Notes under the pieces: generated by a model | Databases searched by the model: none | The model's input: only the letters and a program-made list of their open reading frames with translations | Told to the model about the DNA's origin: nothing | Assembly (NCBI RefSeq): GCF_019504385.1 | Contig: NZ_CP080590.1 | Location: forward strand, 62,001-126,000 | DNA from: Devosia salina | GTDB taxonomy: Bacteria > Pseudomonadota > Alphaproteobacteria > Rhizobiales > Devosiaceae | Direction: 5' to 3' | Length of the DNA: 64,000 nt | Shown here: positions 24,949 to 33,256 of the stretch, in pieces | Numbering within the stretch: position 1 is the stretch's first letter | How the letters are laid out: each line of letters starts with the position of its first letter | Program-made: the position numbers and the translations under genes

Positions 24949-25989
24949 ATGAACGCGCCCAGCTCGAAATCCATGGCCAGTTTGCCCCAGCCGCATCATC
25001 CATACAAGGTGATGGCGGTCTATAAATTCGCCTCGCTCCCCGATGTCGAGGCGCTCAAGGCCCCGCTGGCCGAATTCTGCTGCGGCAAGGGCATCAAGGG
25101 TACGCTCATCCTGGCCCCCGAGGGTATCAACGGCACCGTTGCCGGCACGCCCGAGGCCATCGACGCGCTCGCCGATTATCTCTTCGCCACCGGCCCCTTT
25201 GGCACCCGCCTCATGGGTGCCGAGGTGAAGTACTCTTTTGCCGACACCGCACCCTTCCTGCGCATGAAGGTGCGGTTGAAGCCCGAAATCGTCACCCTGC
25301 GCGCGCCCCAAGTCGATCCCAACCGTCAGGTCGGCACCTATGTCGAGCCCGAAGACTGGAACGCGTTGATTGAACGCAACGACGTGGTTCTGGTCGATAC
25401 CCGCAACGATTACGAAGTCGGGCTTGGCACCTTCCAGCGCGCCCTCGATCCCCACACGTCGAGCTTTGTCGAGTTCAAGGACTATGTCGAAAAGCACCTG
25501 GACCCCGCGCGGGACAAGAAGGTCGCCATGTTCTGCACCGGCGGCATCCGCTGCGAAAAGGCGTCGTCCTATCTTCTGAGCCAAGGCTTTGAGGAAGTGT
25601 TCCACCTCAAGGGCGGCATCCTCAGATATCTCGAAGTCACTCCGCCCGAGCAGAGCCGGTTCCAGGGCGAATGCTTCGTTTTCGACGAGCGCGTCTCGGT
25701 GGGCCATGGGCTCGAACTGGGCAATGCCACGCTCTGCCGCGCCTGCCGCCATCCGCTCACCGAAGCCGATAGGGGTCACGCCGATTACCACGAGGGCGTG
25801 TCCTGCCCCTATTGCAAGGACGACGCGGCCAAGCACGCTGCCGCCGCCGAACGCCAGCGCCAGATGGACTTGGCCAAAAAGCGCGGTCTCGCGCATATGG
25901 GCGACGCCGCCCTCACCGACGCCGAAAGGCGGCGACAGGCCAAGAGGGCGCAGGCCGAGCGGTCGCGACAGGCGAACAAGCCGGATTGA
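24949..25989 (+). CDS. trhO: tRNA uridine(34) hydroxylase TrhO (rhodanese-like)
   Basis: About 346 residues. It has the N-terminal acylphosphatase-like domain ('YKFASLPDVEALKAPLAEFC..GTLILAPEGINGTVAG'), a rhodanese domain with 'MFCTGGIRCEKASSYLLSQGF' (active-site Cys), and a C-terminal Cys-rich end ('LCRACRHPLT', 'SCPYCKDD'). TrhO makes 5-hydroxyuridine at tRNA position 34. Start ATG 24949; 24937 and 24973 are alternatives. It is divergent from the aldo/keto reductase. Confidence 0.92.
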   Translation: MNAPSSKSMASLPQPHHPYKVMAVYKFASLPDVEALKAPLAEFCCGKGIKGTLILAPEGINGTVAGTPEAIDALADYLFATGPFGTRLMGAEVKYSFADTAPFLRMKVRLKPEIVTLRAPQVDPNRQVGTYVEPEDWNALIERNDVVLVDTRNDYEVGLGTFQRALDPHTSSFVEFKDYVEKHLDPARDKKVAMFCTGGIRCEKASSYLLSQGFEEVFHLKGGILRYLEVTPPEQSRFQGECFVFDERVSVGHGLELGNATLCRACRHPLTEADRGHADYHEGVSCPYCKDDAAKHAAAAERQRQMDLAKKRGLAHMGDAALTDAERRRQAKRAQAERSRQANKPD

Positions 25990-25990
25990 T

Positions 25991-26014
25991 TTGTACATAC
26001 AATTGTATTAACAA
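25991..26014 (+). promoter_or_regulatory. Palindromic operator of the brnTA operon
   Basis: A 24-bp dyad centred between 26002 and 26003. Its core ATACAATTGTAT is a perfect 12-bp palindrome and the outer TTGT / ACAA ends also pair (20 of 24 positions symmetric). It ends five bases before the BrnT ATG. BrnTA operons are known to be autorepressed by BrnA. Confidence 0.7.
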
Positions 26015-26019
26015 TCGGC

Positions 26020-26292
26020 ATGGACTTCGAGTGGGACGACGCGAAGAACGAGGCCAATGTGCTCAAGCACGGCATTGATTTTGCCGATGCCGTTTTCATT
26101 TTTCGAGGTCCAATTGTCACCTGGTCTGATCTGCGGGTCGACTATGGCGAAATGCGCGAGATTTCGACTGGCCGGATGGCGAATACGGTGATCGTTACCG
26201 TCGTTCACACAGATCGGACCGGTCGCCGCCGTATCATTTCGGCGCGACGCGCTTCGAGGCGGGAAAGGATCGTCTATGAAACCTCCATATAG
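26020..26292 (+). CDS. brnT: BrnT family ribonuclease toxin
   Basis: A 90-residue RelE-fold toxin: 'FEWDDAKNEANVLKHGIDFADAVFIF' at the start, 'DYGEMREISTGRM' in the middle and 'RRRIISARRASRRERIVYE' at the end, all BrnT hallmarks. BrnT cleaves RNA and is neutralised by BrnA. The cognate antitoxin gene overlaps its 3' end by 17 bases. A strong palindrome lies just upstream. Toxin-first order is normal for this type II system. Confidence 0.93.
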   Translation: MDFEWDDAKNEANVLKHGIDFADAVFIFRGPIVTWSDLRVDYGEMREISTGRMANTVIVTVVHTDRTGRRRIISARRASRRERIVYETSI

Positions 26293-26539
26293 TCGGCCAC
26301 TGACGACCGAGGAATTGCTCGCTATGAAGGACGAAGACATCGACTTCAGCGACATTCCCGAGCTGGACGAAAACTTCTGGCAGAATGCGCGAGTGGTCTA
26401 TCCGGACGGCACCAGTTCGGTCACCCTGCGGGTCAAGAACTCCGTTCTCGAAGCCTTCAAGGCCGACGGCAAGGGCTACCAGACGCGCATGAATGCAGTG
26501 CTGGAAGCCTATGTGAAGGCGACCAAGAAGGCGGGTTAG
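26276..26539 (+). CDS. brnA: BrnA family antitoxin
   Basis: An 87-residue protein: 'DEDIDFSDIPELDENFWQNARVVYP' followed by a ribbon-helix-helix end 'SVTLRVKNSVLEAFKADGKGYQTRMNAVLEAYVKA'. BrnA binds BrnT through the N-terminal half and DNA through the C-terminal RHH. Its ATG lies inside the brnT coding sequence, so the pair is translationally coupled. Confidence 0.93.
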   Translation: MKPPYSRPLTTEELLAMKDEDIDFSDIPELDENFWQNARVVYPDGTSSVTLRVKNSVLEAFKADGKGYQTRMNAVLEAYVKATKKAG

Positions 26540-26626
26540 GAAATATCTGCGTCACTCGACGTATAGACATCGCCAATGGCGCGCGCGATATGTCGCTGCA
26601 AACGCGCCATTGCATAAGCCTTGTCT

Positions 26627-27580
26627 ATGGACCTCGACCAGCTTCGCACTTTCGACCGCATCGTCCGCGACCAATCCTTCACCCGCGCCGCGGCCTATCT
26701 CAACATCACCCAGGCCACCGCCTCCATGCGCATCCGCGCGCTGGAGCAGCTGCTGGGTGTCCAGCTGTTCGTGCGTGGCCGCACCGTCACCCTCACCGAT
26801 CAGGGCATGACCTTCCTGCCCTTCGCCCGCCGCATCATCGGCACTGCGCAGGAGGGGCGCGAAGCCTTGCGCCGGGTCGAGCGTGGCCGGGTCTCCATCG
26901 GCTCGCTGCGCACCTTGGTCTCCCCGCTGATCACCGAAAGCCTCATCCGTTTCCAGCAGACCTATCCCTCCGTCGACGTGGTGGTGCGCGAAGGCCGTCA
27001 GGCGCAGATCGCCGCCATGCTGCATGAGCGCGAAGTGGAAATGGGTATCCTGTGCTGGCCCAATATCGATCCCCTGGTGGTCGATCTCGAACCCCTGGTG
27101 ATCATGCGCGAGCGCGTACCCCTGGTGGTCTCCCCCGAGGTTGCGGCCAAACTCTCCAGCCAGCCGACTATTGACGAGGTGCTGGTGCTGGTGCCGCGCG
27201 TCATTGCGCTGAGGTGGTGGCAGGCCGATCCCGAGCGCGCCGCCGCACTGGTGCGCCTGGCGCAGACCAGCGTCGAATTGCCCACCGGTCCGGCCCGACG
27301 CCTGGCGCTCAAGGGCGAGGGGCTGGGCTTTTTCGTCAATTCCGCCGTCGAGGAGGACGTCCGCGCCGGTCGCCTGGTCGAGATCGCCCCGGTCGAATTC
27401 GAGCCGCTGCATCGCGATACCGCCATGGTCGTGCGCAACCCGGCGGTGCTGGAGCGGCCCATGCTGGCCGATTTCGTGCGCGAGATTGCCCAGGAATGCG
27501 CCCGTGTGGGCGAGATCATCGATGATCGCCTGCACCTGTTTCAGTCGAGCAGTCCGGCCGCCCGCACCGCATCGAGATAG
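26627..27580 (+). CDS. LysR-family transcriptional regulator
   Basis: A 317-residue protein with an N-terminal HTH ('LDQLRTFDRIVRDQSFTRAAAYLNITQATASMRIRALEQLLGVQLFVR') and a LysR effector domain. ATG 26627 (MDLDQL) is chosen over TTG 26621. Its 3' end overlaps the convergent LytTR gene by 40 bases. No obvious target operon is divergent from it; brnTA lies upstream on the same strand. Confidence 0.88.
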   Translation: MDLDQLRTFDRIVRDQSFTRAAAYLNITQATASMRIRALEQLLGVQLFVRGRTVTLTDQGMTFLPFARRIIGTAQEGREALRRVERGRVSIGSLRTLVSPLITESLIRFQQTYPSVDVVVREGRQAQIAAMLHEREVEMGILCWPNIDPLVVDLEPLVIMRERVPLVVSPEVAAKLSSQPTIDEVLVLVPRVIALRWWQADPERAAALVRLAQTSVELPTGPARRLALKGEGLGFFVNSAVEEDVRAGRLVEIAPVEFEPLHRDTAMVVRNPAVLERPMLADFVREIAQECARVGEIIDDRLHLFQSSSPAARTASR

Positions 27581-28344
27581 GTGCGGCTCACCGGCACCAG
27601 CGCGCCGGTTTCCAGCTCCAGCACCGGCTTGCCCCCCTGCCGCAGGCCGCGCCTGACCGCATCCAGCGCCACCCAGTGCGACCGGTGCACCTGCAGGCCC
27701 ATGACGGGCTCCGTCTCCTTGATGGCGTCGGAAAGGCGCATCAGGACCAGGCTCGTGCCCTTCTCCGTGGTCACCTCGACATAGTGATCGGACACGGCCA
27801 GGTGGATGAGCCGTCCCCGTTGTGGTCGTGGCAGGCGCTCCAGCAGGGGCGGCGGCGCGGGTACGGCCATCTCCGCCGGAGCATTCGGGGAGGGTTGCTC
27901 CGGCCCCGACCGCCGCAAACCATTGCCAGCCGCAGTCACCACCGCCGCAATCGGCACGCAATAGCCCAGCAGCAGCCAGAGGGAGATGGCTTCGCCGTCA
28001 CCGCTGAACACTTGGGCGTTGAACGCCCAGACCGCCAGCGCGATCGGTACGCCGGCCACCGCGCCGCCGATCCCGGCCGCCAGGGGACCGGGCAGACGGG
28101 TCCCTATCGCTTCGGCCACGGTCAGCTCGACAAGCGTGCCAATGGCCGTGGTGCCGGTCACGACCGCGGTCCAATAGGCCAGGCGCGGCAACAGCGTCAT
28201 CTCGAATGTGCCGAATGGTCCCACCAGTCCCATGACCACGCTCACCGCGCCGAGCACCAGCCAGCTTTGGGGCAGGCGCGCCAGGCGCTGCATTTCACGA
28301 AGCGCGAAATTGAGGGGAGCCGGTTTCACGTAGCGCGCTGTCAT
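27541..28344 (-). CDS. LytTR-domain membrane transcriptional regulator
   Basis: A 267-residue protein. Four hydrophobic segments (about residues 28-140) are followed by a Pro-rich linker and a C-terminal LytTR DNA-binding domain: 'IHLAVSDHYVEVTTEKGTSLVLMRLSDAI' and 'GLQVHRSHWVALDAVRRG'. Membrane-bound LytTR proteins of this kind often flank the gene they control; here DUF2306 is divergent across 77 bases. Start ATG 28344; GTG 28359 is possible. Confidence 0.85.
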   Translation of the reverse strand: MTARYVKPAPLNFALREMQRLARLPQSWLVLGAVSVVMGLVGPFGTFEMTLLPRLAYWTAVVTGTTAIGTLVELTVAEAIGTRLPGPLAAGIGGAVAGVPIALAVWAFNAQVFSGDGEAISLWLLLGYCVPIAAVVTAAGNGLRRSGPEQPSPNAPAEMAVPAPPPLLERLPRPQRGRLIHLAVSDHYVEVTTEKGTSLVLMRLSDAIKETEPVMGLQVHRSHWVALDAVRRGLRQGGKPVLELETGALVPVSRTYLDAVRAAGLLD

Positions 28345-28421
28345 TCTGCGTAGGGGCACTTGCTGGTGGTCAGTCTAGTGCGAAAGGACAGCGGCACAAG
28401 TTCAACCGGAATGCTGTCCCC

Positions 28422-28949
28422 ATGTCCCTCCAGATCGATCTTCAGCCCCTTCTGTCCGCCTCGCCCGTGATCCAGCTCCATGCTTTCGCCGCCATGGCCG
28501 CCTTCGCATTGGGCGGCTGGGTGCTGTTCCGGCGCAAGGGCGATGCGCCGCACAAGCGTCTCGGCCGCGTCTGGGTGGGGCTGATGACGATTGTCGCGCT
28601 TTCGTCCTTCTTCATCTGGGAAATTCGCATGCTGGGCCTGTTCAGCCCTATCCACCTGCTCTCCGTGGCCACGCTCTGGAGCCTGTTCCAGGCCGTTCGC
28701 TTTGCCCGCCGCCGCAATATCAAGGCGCATATGCGGGCCATGCAGGCCCTCTATCTGATGGCACTGGTCCTGACCGGCTGGTTCACCTTCATGCCGGGGC
28801 GGATCATGAACCGCGTCGTGTTCGGGCCCGATGGGGCCGGCCCTTTCGAAAGCGCCGTCTTTCTGGCCGTGAGCCTTATCGTGGGTGCGCTCAGCCTGTG
28901 GCTCGTCCGTCGGGCCGGCGGAACGCGCCGCCGGCCATTGGCCGCCTGA
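28422..28949 (+). CDS. DUF2306 membrane protein
   Basis: A 175-residue protein with four or five transmembrane helices and the DUF2306 pattern: 'IQLHAFAAMAAFALGGWVLFRRKGDAPHKRLGRVWVGLM' near the start, then 'FSPIHLLSVATLWSLFQAVRFARRRNIKAHMRAMQALY'. The His residues in the helices recall haem-binding membrane proteins, but function is unknown. It is divergent from the LytTR regulator, a pairing I have seen as common for this family. Confidence 0.82.
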   Translation: MSLQIDLQPLLSASPVIQLHAFAAMAAFALGGWVLFRRKGDAPHKRLGRVWVGLMTIVALSSFFIWEIRMLGLFSPIHLLSVATLWSLFQAVRFARRRNIKAHMRAMQALYLMALVLTGWFTFMPGRIMNRVVFGPDGAGPFESAVFLAVSLIVGALSLWLVRRAGGTRRRPLAA

Positions 28950-28961
28950 GGTTTAGGCTGC

Positions 28962-29942
28962 CTAGGCACTGCCGATCAGGATACCCGCGGCAAACACCAG
29001 CGCGCCGCCCAGCACCACCTGCAGCGCGGCCCGCCAGAACGGGGTCTGCATATAGCGCTGCTGGATGAAGGCGATGGCCCACAATTCGACCAGCACCACG
29101 AAGGCGGCAACGCCCGTGGCAATCCAGAAGTCGTGGATCAGATAGGGCAGGGCGTGCCCCAGCCCGCCCACGGCGGTCATCACGCCCGCGGCCAGGCCGC
29201 GCTTGATCGGCGAGCCGCGTCCGGTCAGCTTGCCGTCGTCCGACGCGGCCTCGGTAAAGCCCATGGAAATGCCCGCGCCCACCGCCGCGGCCAGGCCGAC
29301 GAGAAAGGTCTGGTGCGTGTCGCCGGTGGCAAAGGCCGCCGCAAACACCGGCGCCAGCGTCGAGACCGATCCATCCATCAGCCCGGCCAGCCCTGGCTGC
29401 ACATAGGTCAGGACGAATTGCCGATGCGCTTCCTGGCTCTCCTGCGCCCGACCTTCCGCACCCAGCACTGTGCTGTCGATCTGGTCGGCGCGCTGGGCAT
29501 GGCCCTTTTCGGCCGCTGCAAGGTCGCCCAGGAGCTTGCGGATATCGGCGTCGGTCACCTGCTTGGCCGCTTCGAGATAGAAGTGGTAGGCGCCCTCTTC
29601 CATCTCCCACACCTGCTGGCGGGCCTGATCGAGGGTCAGCGTCTTTTGCAGCCATACCGGCTTGCGGGTCAGAAAGCCGCGCACATGCTCGCGCCGGATC
29701 GGCACCAGTCGCGGCCCGAACCGGGCGACATAGAGGTCGAGTAGCCGCCGGCGATGCTCGTCCTCCTCGGCGGCCATGCCTTCGAACAGTGCGCCGCTGC
29801 CCGGATAGGTTTCGCCCAGCCGCGTCGCATATTCGGAATAGATGCGCCCGTCCTCTTCCTCCGCGGCGATCGCCAGCGACAGGATTTCGCGTTCTGAAAG
29901 CGTGGAGAAATCGCGCCGATTATCCGGCCATAAGCGCAGCAT
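28962..29942 (-). CDS. mbfA: Membrane-bound ferritin / iron exporter MbfA
   Basis: A 326-residue two-part protein. The N-terminal ferritin-like domain (residues about 15-160) has iron-ligand patterns 'AAEEEDGRIYSEYA', 'MAAEEDEHRRRLLDLY', 'MEEGAYHFYLEAA' and 'AAEKGHAQRAD'. The C-terminal half is a VIT1-type transporter ('GLAGLMDGSVSTLAPVFAAAFATG', 'ISMGFTEAASDDG'). In Agrobacterium and Bradyrhizobium MbfA exports iron and is repressed by Irr. The ICE palindrome upstream fits that. ATG 29942 follows GAGGG. Confidence 0.93.
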   Translation of the reverse strand: MLRLWPDNRRDFSTLSEREILSLAIAAEEEDGRIYSEYATRLGETYPGSGALFEGMAAEEDEHRRRLLDLYVARFGPRLVPIRREHVRGFLTRKPVWLQKTLTLDQARQQVWEMEEGAYHFYLEAAKQVTDADIRKLLGDLAAAEKGHAQRADQIDSTVLGAEGRAQESQEAHRQFVLTYVQPGLAGLMDGSVSTLAPVFAAAFATGDTHQTFLVGLAAAVGAGISMGFTEAASDDGKLTGRGSPIKRGLAAGVMTAVGGLGHALPYLIHDFWIATGVAAFVVLVELWAIAFIQQRYMQTPFWRAALQVVLGGALVFAAGILIGSA

Positions 29943-29957
29943 GAGACCCTCATAGTC

Positions 29958-29970
29958 TGGAATGATTCCA
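29958..29970. promoter_or_regulatory. Perfect palindrome upstream of mbfA
   Basis: TGGAATGATTCCA is a 13-base perfect palindrome with a central G, lying between the mbfA start and the ICE box. It could be a second half-site for an iron regulator. This is inference from position and symmetry only. Confidence 0.4.
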
Positions 29971-29977
29971 ATCTTTG

Positions 29978-29993
29978 TTTAGAACGCTTCTAA
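29978..29993. promoter_or_regulatory. Irr-type iron control element (ICE box)
   Basis: TTTAGAA-CGC-TTCTAA contains the perfect dyad TTAGAA-N3-TTCTAA, matching the rhizobial ICE consensus bound by Irr. It lies 36-51 bases upstream of the mbfA start, in the promoter region. Irr represses mbfA under iron limitation in relatives, which supports the assignment. Confidence 0.8.
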
Positions 29994-30092
29994 TCTTTGC
30001 GCAATGATTGGTTGATCTGCGACAATGTGTGTCCGCATTGTCCATGCTCTATGGCCTTGAGCCGCGGCATGCGTCGGGCTATCGAGGATGCC

Positions 30093-30494
30093 GTGAACAC
30101 GCAGACACATAGCACAGTACCGACCATGCTCCGCGAGGCCGGCATCGCCCTGGCGGTCCTGGCGCTCTATGTGCTCACCCTGCTGCTGCCCCTGCATCAG
30201 GCTGCCGGTCTGCAGCGCGACCTCAATGCTGCCGGTTTCTCCACGCTCGACAGCTGGTCGATCTGCCAGCCCCTGGCCCAGGACGACAAGGGCGATCCGC
30301 GCGAGGCAGCAGCGCTCAAATGCCCGGCCACCGGCGTGGCCAAGCAGCAGCTGGCCGTTGTTCTGCCCCCCGTTCTCACCCTTGAAGCGCCAACCACGGC
30401 CGCTGTCATCGGTTTTGCCGCGCTGGACGAGCCCATCCGGCCCATCCTGCCCGATCATTTCGGGCAATCCCGCGCCCCTCCCGTCACGGTCTGA
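30093..30494 (+). CDS. Small membrane protein heading the copper operon
   Basis: About 133 residues with one transmembrane helix ('EAGIALAVLALYVLTLLLP'), then a periplasmic region with 'STLDSWSICQPLAQD' and 'ALKCPATGVAKQQLA', a two-Cys pattern recalling DUF2946-type proteins near copper genes. GTG 30093 is chosen because GAGG lies five bases upstream; the frame is open back to 29997, across a region with the ICE box. It precedes ycnI by 62 bases on the same strand. Function unknown. Confidence 0.6.
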   Translation: MNTQTHSTVPTMLREAGIALAVLALYVLTLLLPLHQAAGLQRDLNAAGFSTLDSWSICQPLAQDDKGDPREAAALKCPATGVAKQQLAVVLPPVLTLEAPTTAAVIGFAALDEPIRPILPDHFGQSRAPPVTV

Positions 30495-30556
30495 ACCCCT
30501 CAAGTTCCGGCAGCTCCCGCTGCCCTCAGACCCATATTTGACTGGAGATCATCGCA

Positions 30557-31078
30557 ATGATCCGTTTTGTCCTGCGCGCCACTCTCGCCGCCACCACGCT
30601 TGCTGCCCTTGCCGTCCCGGCTTTCGCCCACGCTACCCTGGAAATTCAGGAAGCCGCCCCTGGCGCCACCTACAAGGCCTTGCTGCGCGTGCCCCATGGC
30701 TGTGGCACCGAGGCCACCAACACCGTTCGCATCCAGATCCCGGAGGGCTTCTTCAACGTCAAGCCCATGCCCAAGGCCGGCTGGACGCTCGAGACCGTCA
30801 CCGGACCCTATCAGCACACCTATATGAACCACGGCACCGAAGTGACCGAGGGCGTCACCGAGATCGTCTGGTCCGAGGGCAATCTGCCCAATGAGTGGTA
30901 TGACGAATTCGTCTTCCGCGGCACCTTTGCCGACACGCTAGAGCCCGGCAAGTTCTACTTCCCTGCCATCCAGGAATGCGCCAATGGCGAGGAAGCCTGG
31001 CTCGGCACGACCGAAGATGCCGATATGCCGGCCCCGAGCCTGACCCTTGTTCCGGCCGAAGGCGGCCACGGCCACTAA
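30557..31078 (+). CDS. YcnI family (DUF1775) copper-binding protein
   Basis: A 173-residue exported protein with a signal peptide (residues 1-23, ending VPAFA). The mature start 'HATLEIQEAAPGATYKALLRVPHGC' is the DUF1775/YcnI signature; the N-terminal His is a proposed copper ligand. The later 'FRGTFADTLEPGKFYFPAIQECANGEEAW' completes the domain. In Bacillus YcnI is part of a copper operon with CopCD. Here copCD, PCuAC and Sco follow. GGAGATC precedes ATG 30557. Confidence 0.92.
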   Translation: MIRFVLRATLAATTLAALAVPAFAHATLEIQEAAPGATYKALLRVPHGCGTEATNTVRIQIPEGFFNVKPMPKAGWTLETVTGPYQHTYMNHGTEVTEGVTEIVWSEGNLPNEWYDEFVFRGTFADTLEPGKFYFPAIQECANGEEAWLGTTEDADMPAPSLTLVPAEGGHGH

Positions 31079-31085
31079 GGCCCTG

Positions 31086-31108
31086 GGCGGGGCCCGTGCC
31101 CCGCCTTT
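31086..31108 (+). terminator. Intra-operon hairpin between ycnI and copCD
   Basis: The stem GGCGGGGC (31086-31093) / GCCCCGCC (31098-31105), loop CCGT, is followed by only TTT. It may be a weak terminator or stabilise the ycnI mRNA. A full stop seems unlikely because the operon continues 29 bases later. Confidence 0.5.
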
Positions 31109-31136
31109 GCCGCTCCTTTGCGTGAAGGAACAGGGG

Positions 31137-32726
31137 ATGACCCTATCCATAACCCGCCTCGTTGCGCCTCTGCTGGTGGCCCTCTTGCTGCTGGCCAATG
31201 CCGTGCCGGCCTTCGCCCATGCGCAATTGCTCTCGACCCGACCCGAAGCCAATGCGATCCTCGACCAGGCGCCGGAGACGCTGTCGCTGGCTTTCAACGA
31301 GCCGGTCAGCCCCCTGGTGATCACGCTGGTCGCTCCGGATGGCGCGGTGACCGATCTCACGGCCGCGAGCACCAGCGGCAAAACGCTCGCTGTTCATCTG
31401 CCCTCCGGCCTGGGGGTGGGCACCCATGTGTTGAGCTGGCGGGTCGTCTCCGTCGATGCCCATCCCGTCGCTGGCGCCTTGGTCTTTTCCCTCGGCCGGG
31501 CCACCGGCACCGCACCGCCCGAAACCACCGGCTCGCGCACCACGGCCATGTTGCTCTGGGCCAGCAAACTCATGCTCTTTGCCGGGCTCTTCCTCGGCCT
31601 CGGCGGCGCCGTCTTCGCGCTGGCCGCCCCTCTGTCACGCCCGGCGCAACGGCCGGTCGCCGCCTTGGCTCTCCTTGGTCTGGTGGCCGCGCCGCTGAGC
31701 CTGGGCCTGCACGGCGCCGACGCGCTGGGTCTCCCGCCCGATGCACTGCTGTCGGCGCCGGCCTGGGTGACGGGCTTTGCCACCAGCTATGGCCTCACCG
31801 CACTCCTCGTCGCTATGGCCTGCACGCTCGCGCTGCTCGGCCTCATGGTGCTGCCGGCGCTGGCCTGGTCCGCTTGGCTCATGGCCGCCATCGCCCTGGC
31901 CATCAGCGGCCATGCCGGCGCCGCCGCGCCGCAATGGCTCACCCGTCCGGTCGTCGCGCTGCATATTGGCGGCATCCTGTTCTGGATCGGCGCGCTGATC
32001 CCGCTCTGGCACTGGCTGCGCGAACGCTCGGCCGCCGCCGATCGGGCTCTCGTTCGGTTCTCGCGCTTCGTCCCTTATGCGGTCGCCGCCATCCTCGTCT
32101 CCGGCGGCACCCTGGCTTTGGTGCAGCTTGGTCCCCCGGGCTCCGCCTGGCTGACCCCCTATGGCTACATCCTGGCCGCCAAGTTGGGGCTGCTGTTCAT
32201 TCTCTTCCTGCTCGCCCTCTGGAACCGTTTCCGCCTCACGGCGCCGGTCCTGGCCGGCGAACTGACCCCGCGTCTGCATTTGCGCCGGTCCATCCTGGCC
32301 GAACTGGTCCTTGTCCTTGCCATTCTCGCCCTGGCCGCCGGCTGGCGCTTCACGCCTCCCCCGCGCGCCATCGCAGCGGCCGCAGCGGCGCAGGCCGCCC
32401 TGGCCTTGCCGGCCTATGCCCATGCCATGAATGACGCGGTCATGGCCGACATTGTCGTCACGCCGGGCCGCGCAGGACCTGTCACCATCGATATGTCCAT
32501 CGTCGATGGCGCCGGCGCACCGCTCCAGCCGGTGGGCGTCAACCTGACCCTGTCCGCGCCCGCCATGGGCATCGAGCCCATCAAGCTCCCCGCAACGCCG
32601 GTCGACGGCATCTGGCGCGTCGAGGGGCAGGCCATCCCCCTTCCCGGAACCTGGGAAATGGTCCTCGACATCCGTATCGATCGCTTCACCCTTGCCCGTA
32701 TCGGCACCGACATCACGCTTCCATGA
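31137..32726 (+). CDS. CopC-CopD fusion with C-terminal YtkA/FixH-like domain
   Basis: A 529-residue fusion. The signal peptide is followed by a CopC domain ('HAQLLSTRPEANAILDQAPETLSLAFNEPV..VLSWRVVSVDAHPVAGALVFSLG', with His ligands). An eight-helix CopD copper-transport domain follows (residues about 140-420). A periplasmic end comes last: 'VVTPGRAGPVTIDMSIVDGAG..WEMVLDIRIDRF'. CopCD takes copper from the periplasm to the cytosol. ATG 31137 follows GGAACAGGGG. The next gene starts 11 bases after the stop. Confidence 0.9.
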   Translation: MTLSITRLVAPLLVALLLLANAVPAFAHAQLLSTRPEANAILDQAPETLSLAFNEPVSPLVITLVAPDGAVTDLTAASTSGKTLAVHLPSGLGVGTHVLSWRVVSVDAHPVAGALVFSLGRATGTAPPETTGSRTTAMLLWASKLMLFAGLFLGLGGAVFALAAPLSRPAQRPVAALALLGLVAAPLSLGLHGADALGLPPDALLSAPAWVTGFATSYGLTALLVAMACTLALLGLMVLPALAWSAWLMAAIALAISGHAGAAAPQWLTRPVVALHIGGILFWIGALIPLWHWLRERSAAADRALVRFSRFVPYAVAAILVSGGTLALVQLGPPGSAWLTPYGYILAAKLGLLFILFLLALWNRFRLTAPVLAGELTPRLHLRRSILAELVLVLAILALAAGWRFTPPPRAIAAAAAAQAALALPAYAHAMNDAVMADIVVTPGRAGPVTIDMSIVDGAGAPLQPVGVNLTLSAPAMGIEPIKLPATPVDGIWRVEGQAIPLPGTWEMVLDIRIDRFTLARIGTDITLP

Positions 32727-32737
32727 AAGGAACCATC

Positions 32738-33253
32738 ATGACCCTCCGCCCCCTGCTTCTTGCCCTGGCCTTCGCCACCGCATTCTCGCCCCTGGCCTCG
32801 TCGGCTCAGGACGCCCCCGCCGCCGCGCATGGCGAAATGGCCCCGATCGCCATCGGCGACATCGCCATCACCGGCCCCTTCACCCGCGCCACCCTGCCCA
32901 ATGCCCCTGTGGGCGGCGGCTTCCTGACCCTCACCAATAATGGCACCGAGGATGACCGCCTGCTCTCGGCCAGTTCCCCCATCGCCCGGGACACCCAGAT
33001 CCATGAAATGGCCATGGAAGGCGATGTCATGAAAATGCGCCAGCTCGTCGATGGCCTCGTCATCCCGGCCGGGCAGAGCGTCGTGCTCGAGCCCGGCGGG
33101 TACCACATCATGTTCATGGGGCTCACCCAGGCCCTGGTCGAGGGCGAAACCGTTCCCGTGACCCTCACCTTCGAAAAGGCCGGCACCATCACCATCGACC
33201 TACCCGTGGGCACCGCAGCCGCCGATGCGCCCAGCGGCCATATGGGGCACTAA
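32738..33253 (+). CDS. Periplasmic copper chaperone PCu(A)C
   Basis: A 171-residue exported protein. The signal peptide is residues 1-22 (LLLALAFATAFSPLASSA). The Cu(I) site H-M-x10-M-x21-H-x-M is visible in 'IHEMAMEGDVMKMR' and 'GGYHIMFMGL'. PCuAC delivers copper to the CuA centre of cytochrome oxidase together with Sco, whose gene is next. ATG 32738 follows AAAGGA; an overlapping ATG at 32723 lacks a good site. A His-rich end 'SGHMGH' may also bind metal. Confidence 0.93.
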   Translation: MTLRPLLLALAFATAFSPLASSAQDAPAAAHGEMAPIAIGDIAITGPFTRATLPNAPVGGGFLTLTNNGTEDDRLLSASSPIARDTQIHEMAMEGDVMKMRQLVDGLVIPAGQSVVLEPGGYHIMFMGLTQALVEGETVPVTLTFEKAGTITIDLPVGTAAADAPSGHMGH

Positions 33254-33256
33254 GCC

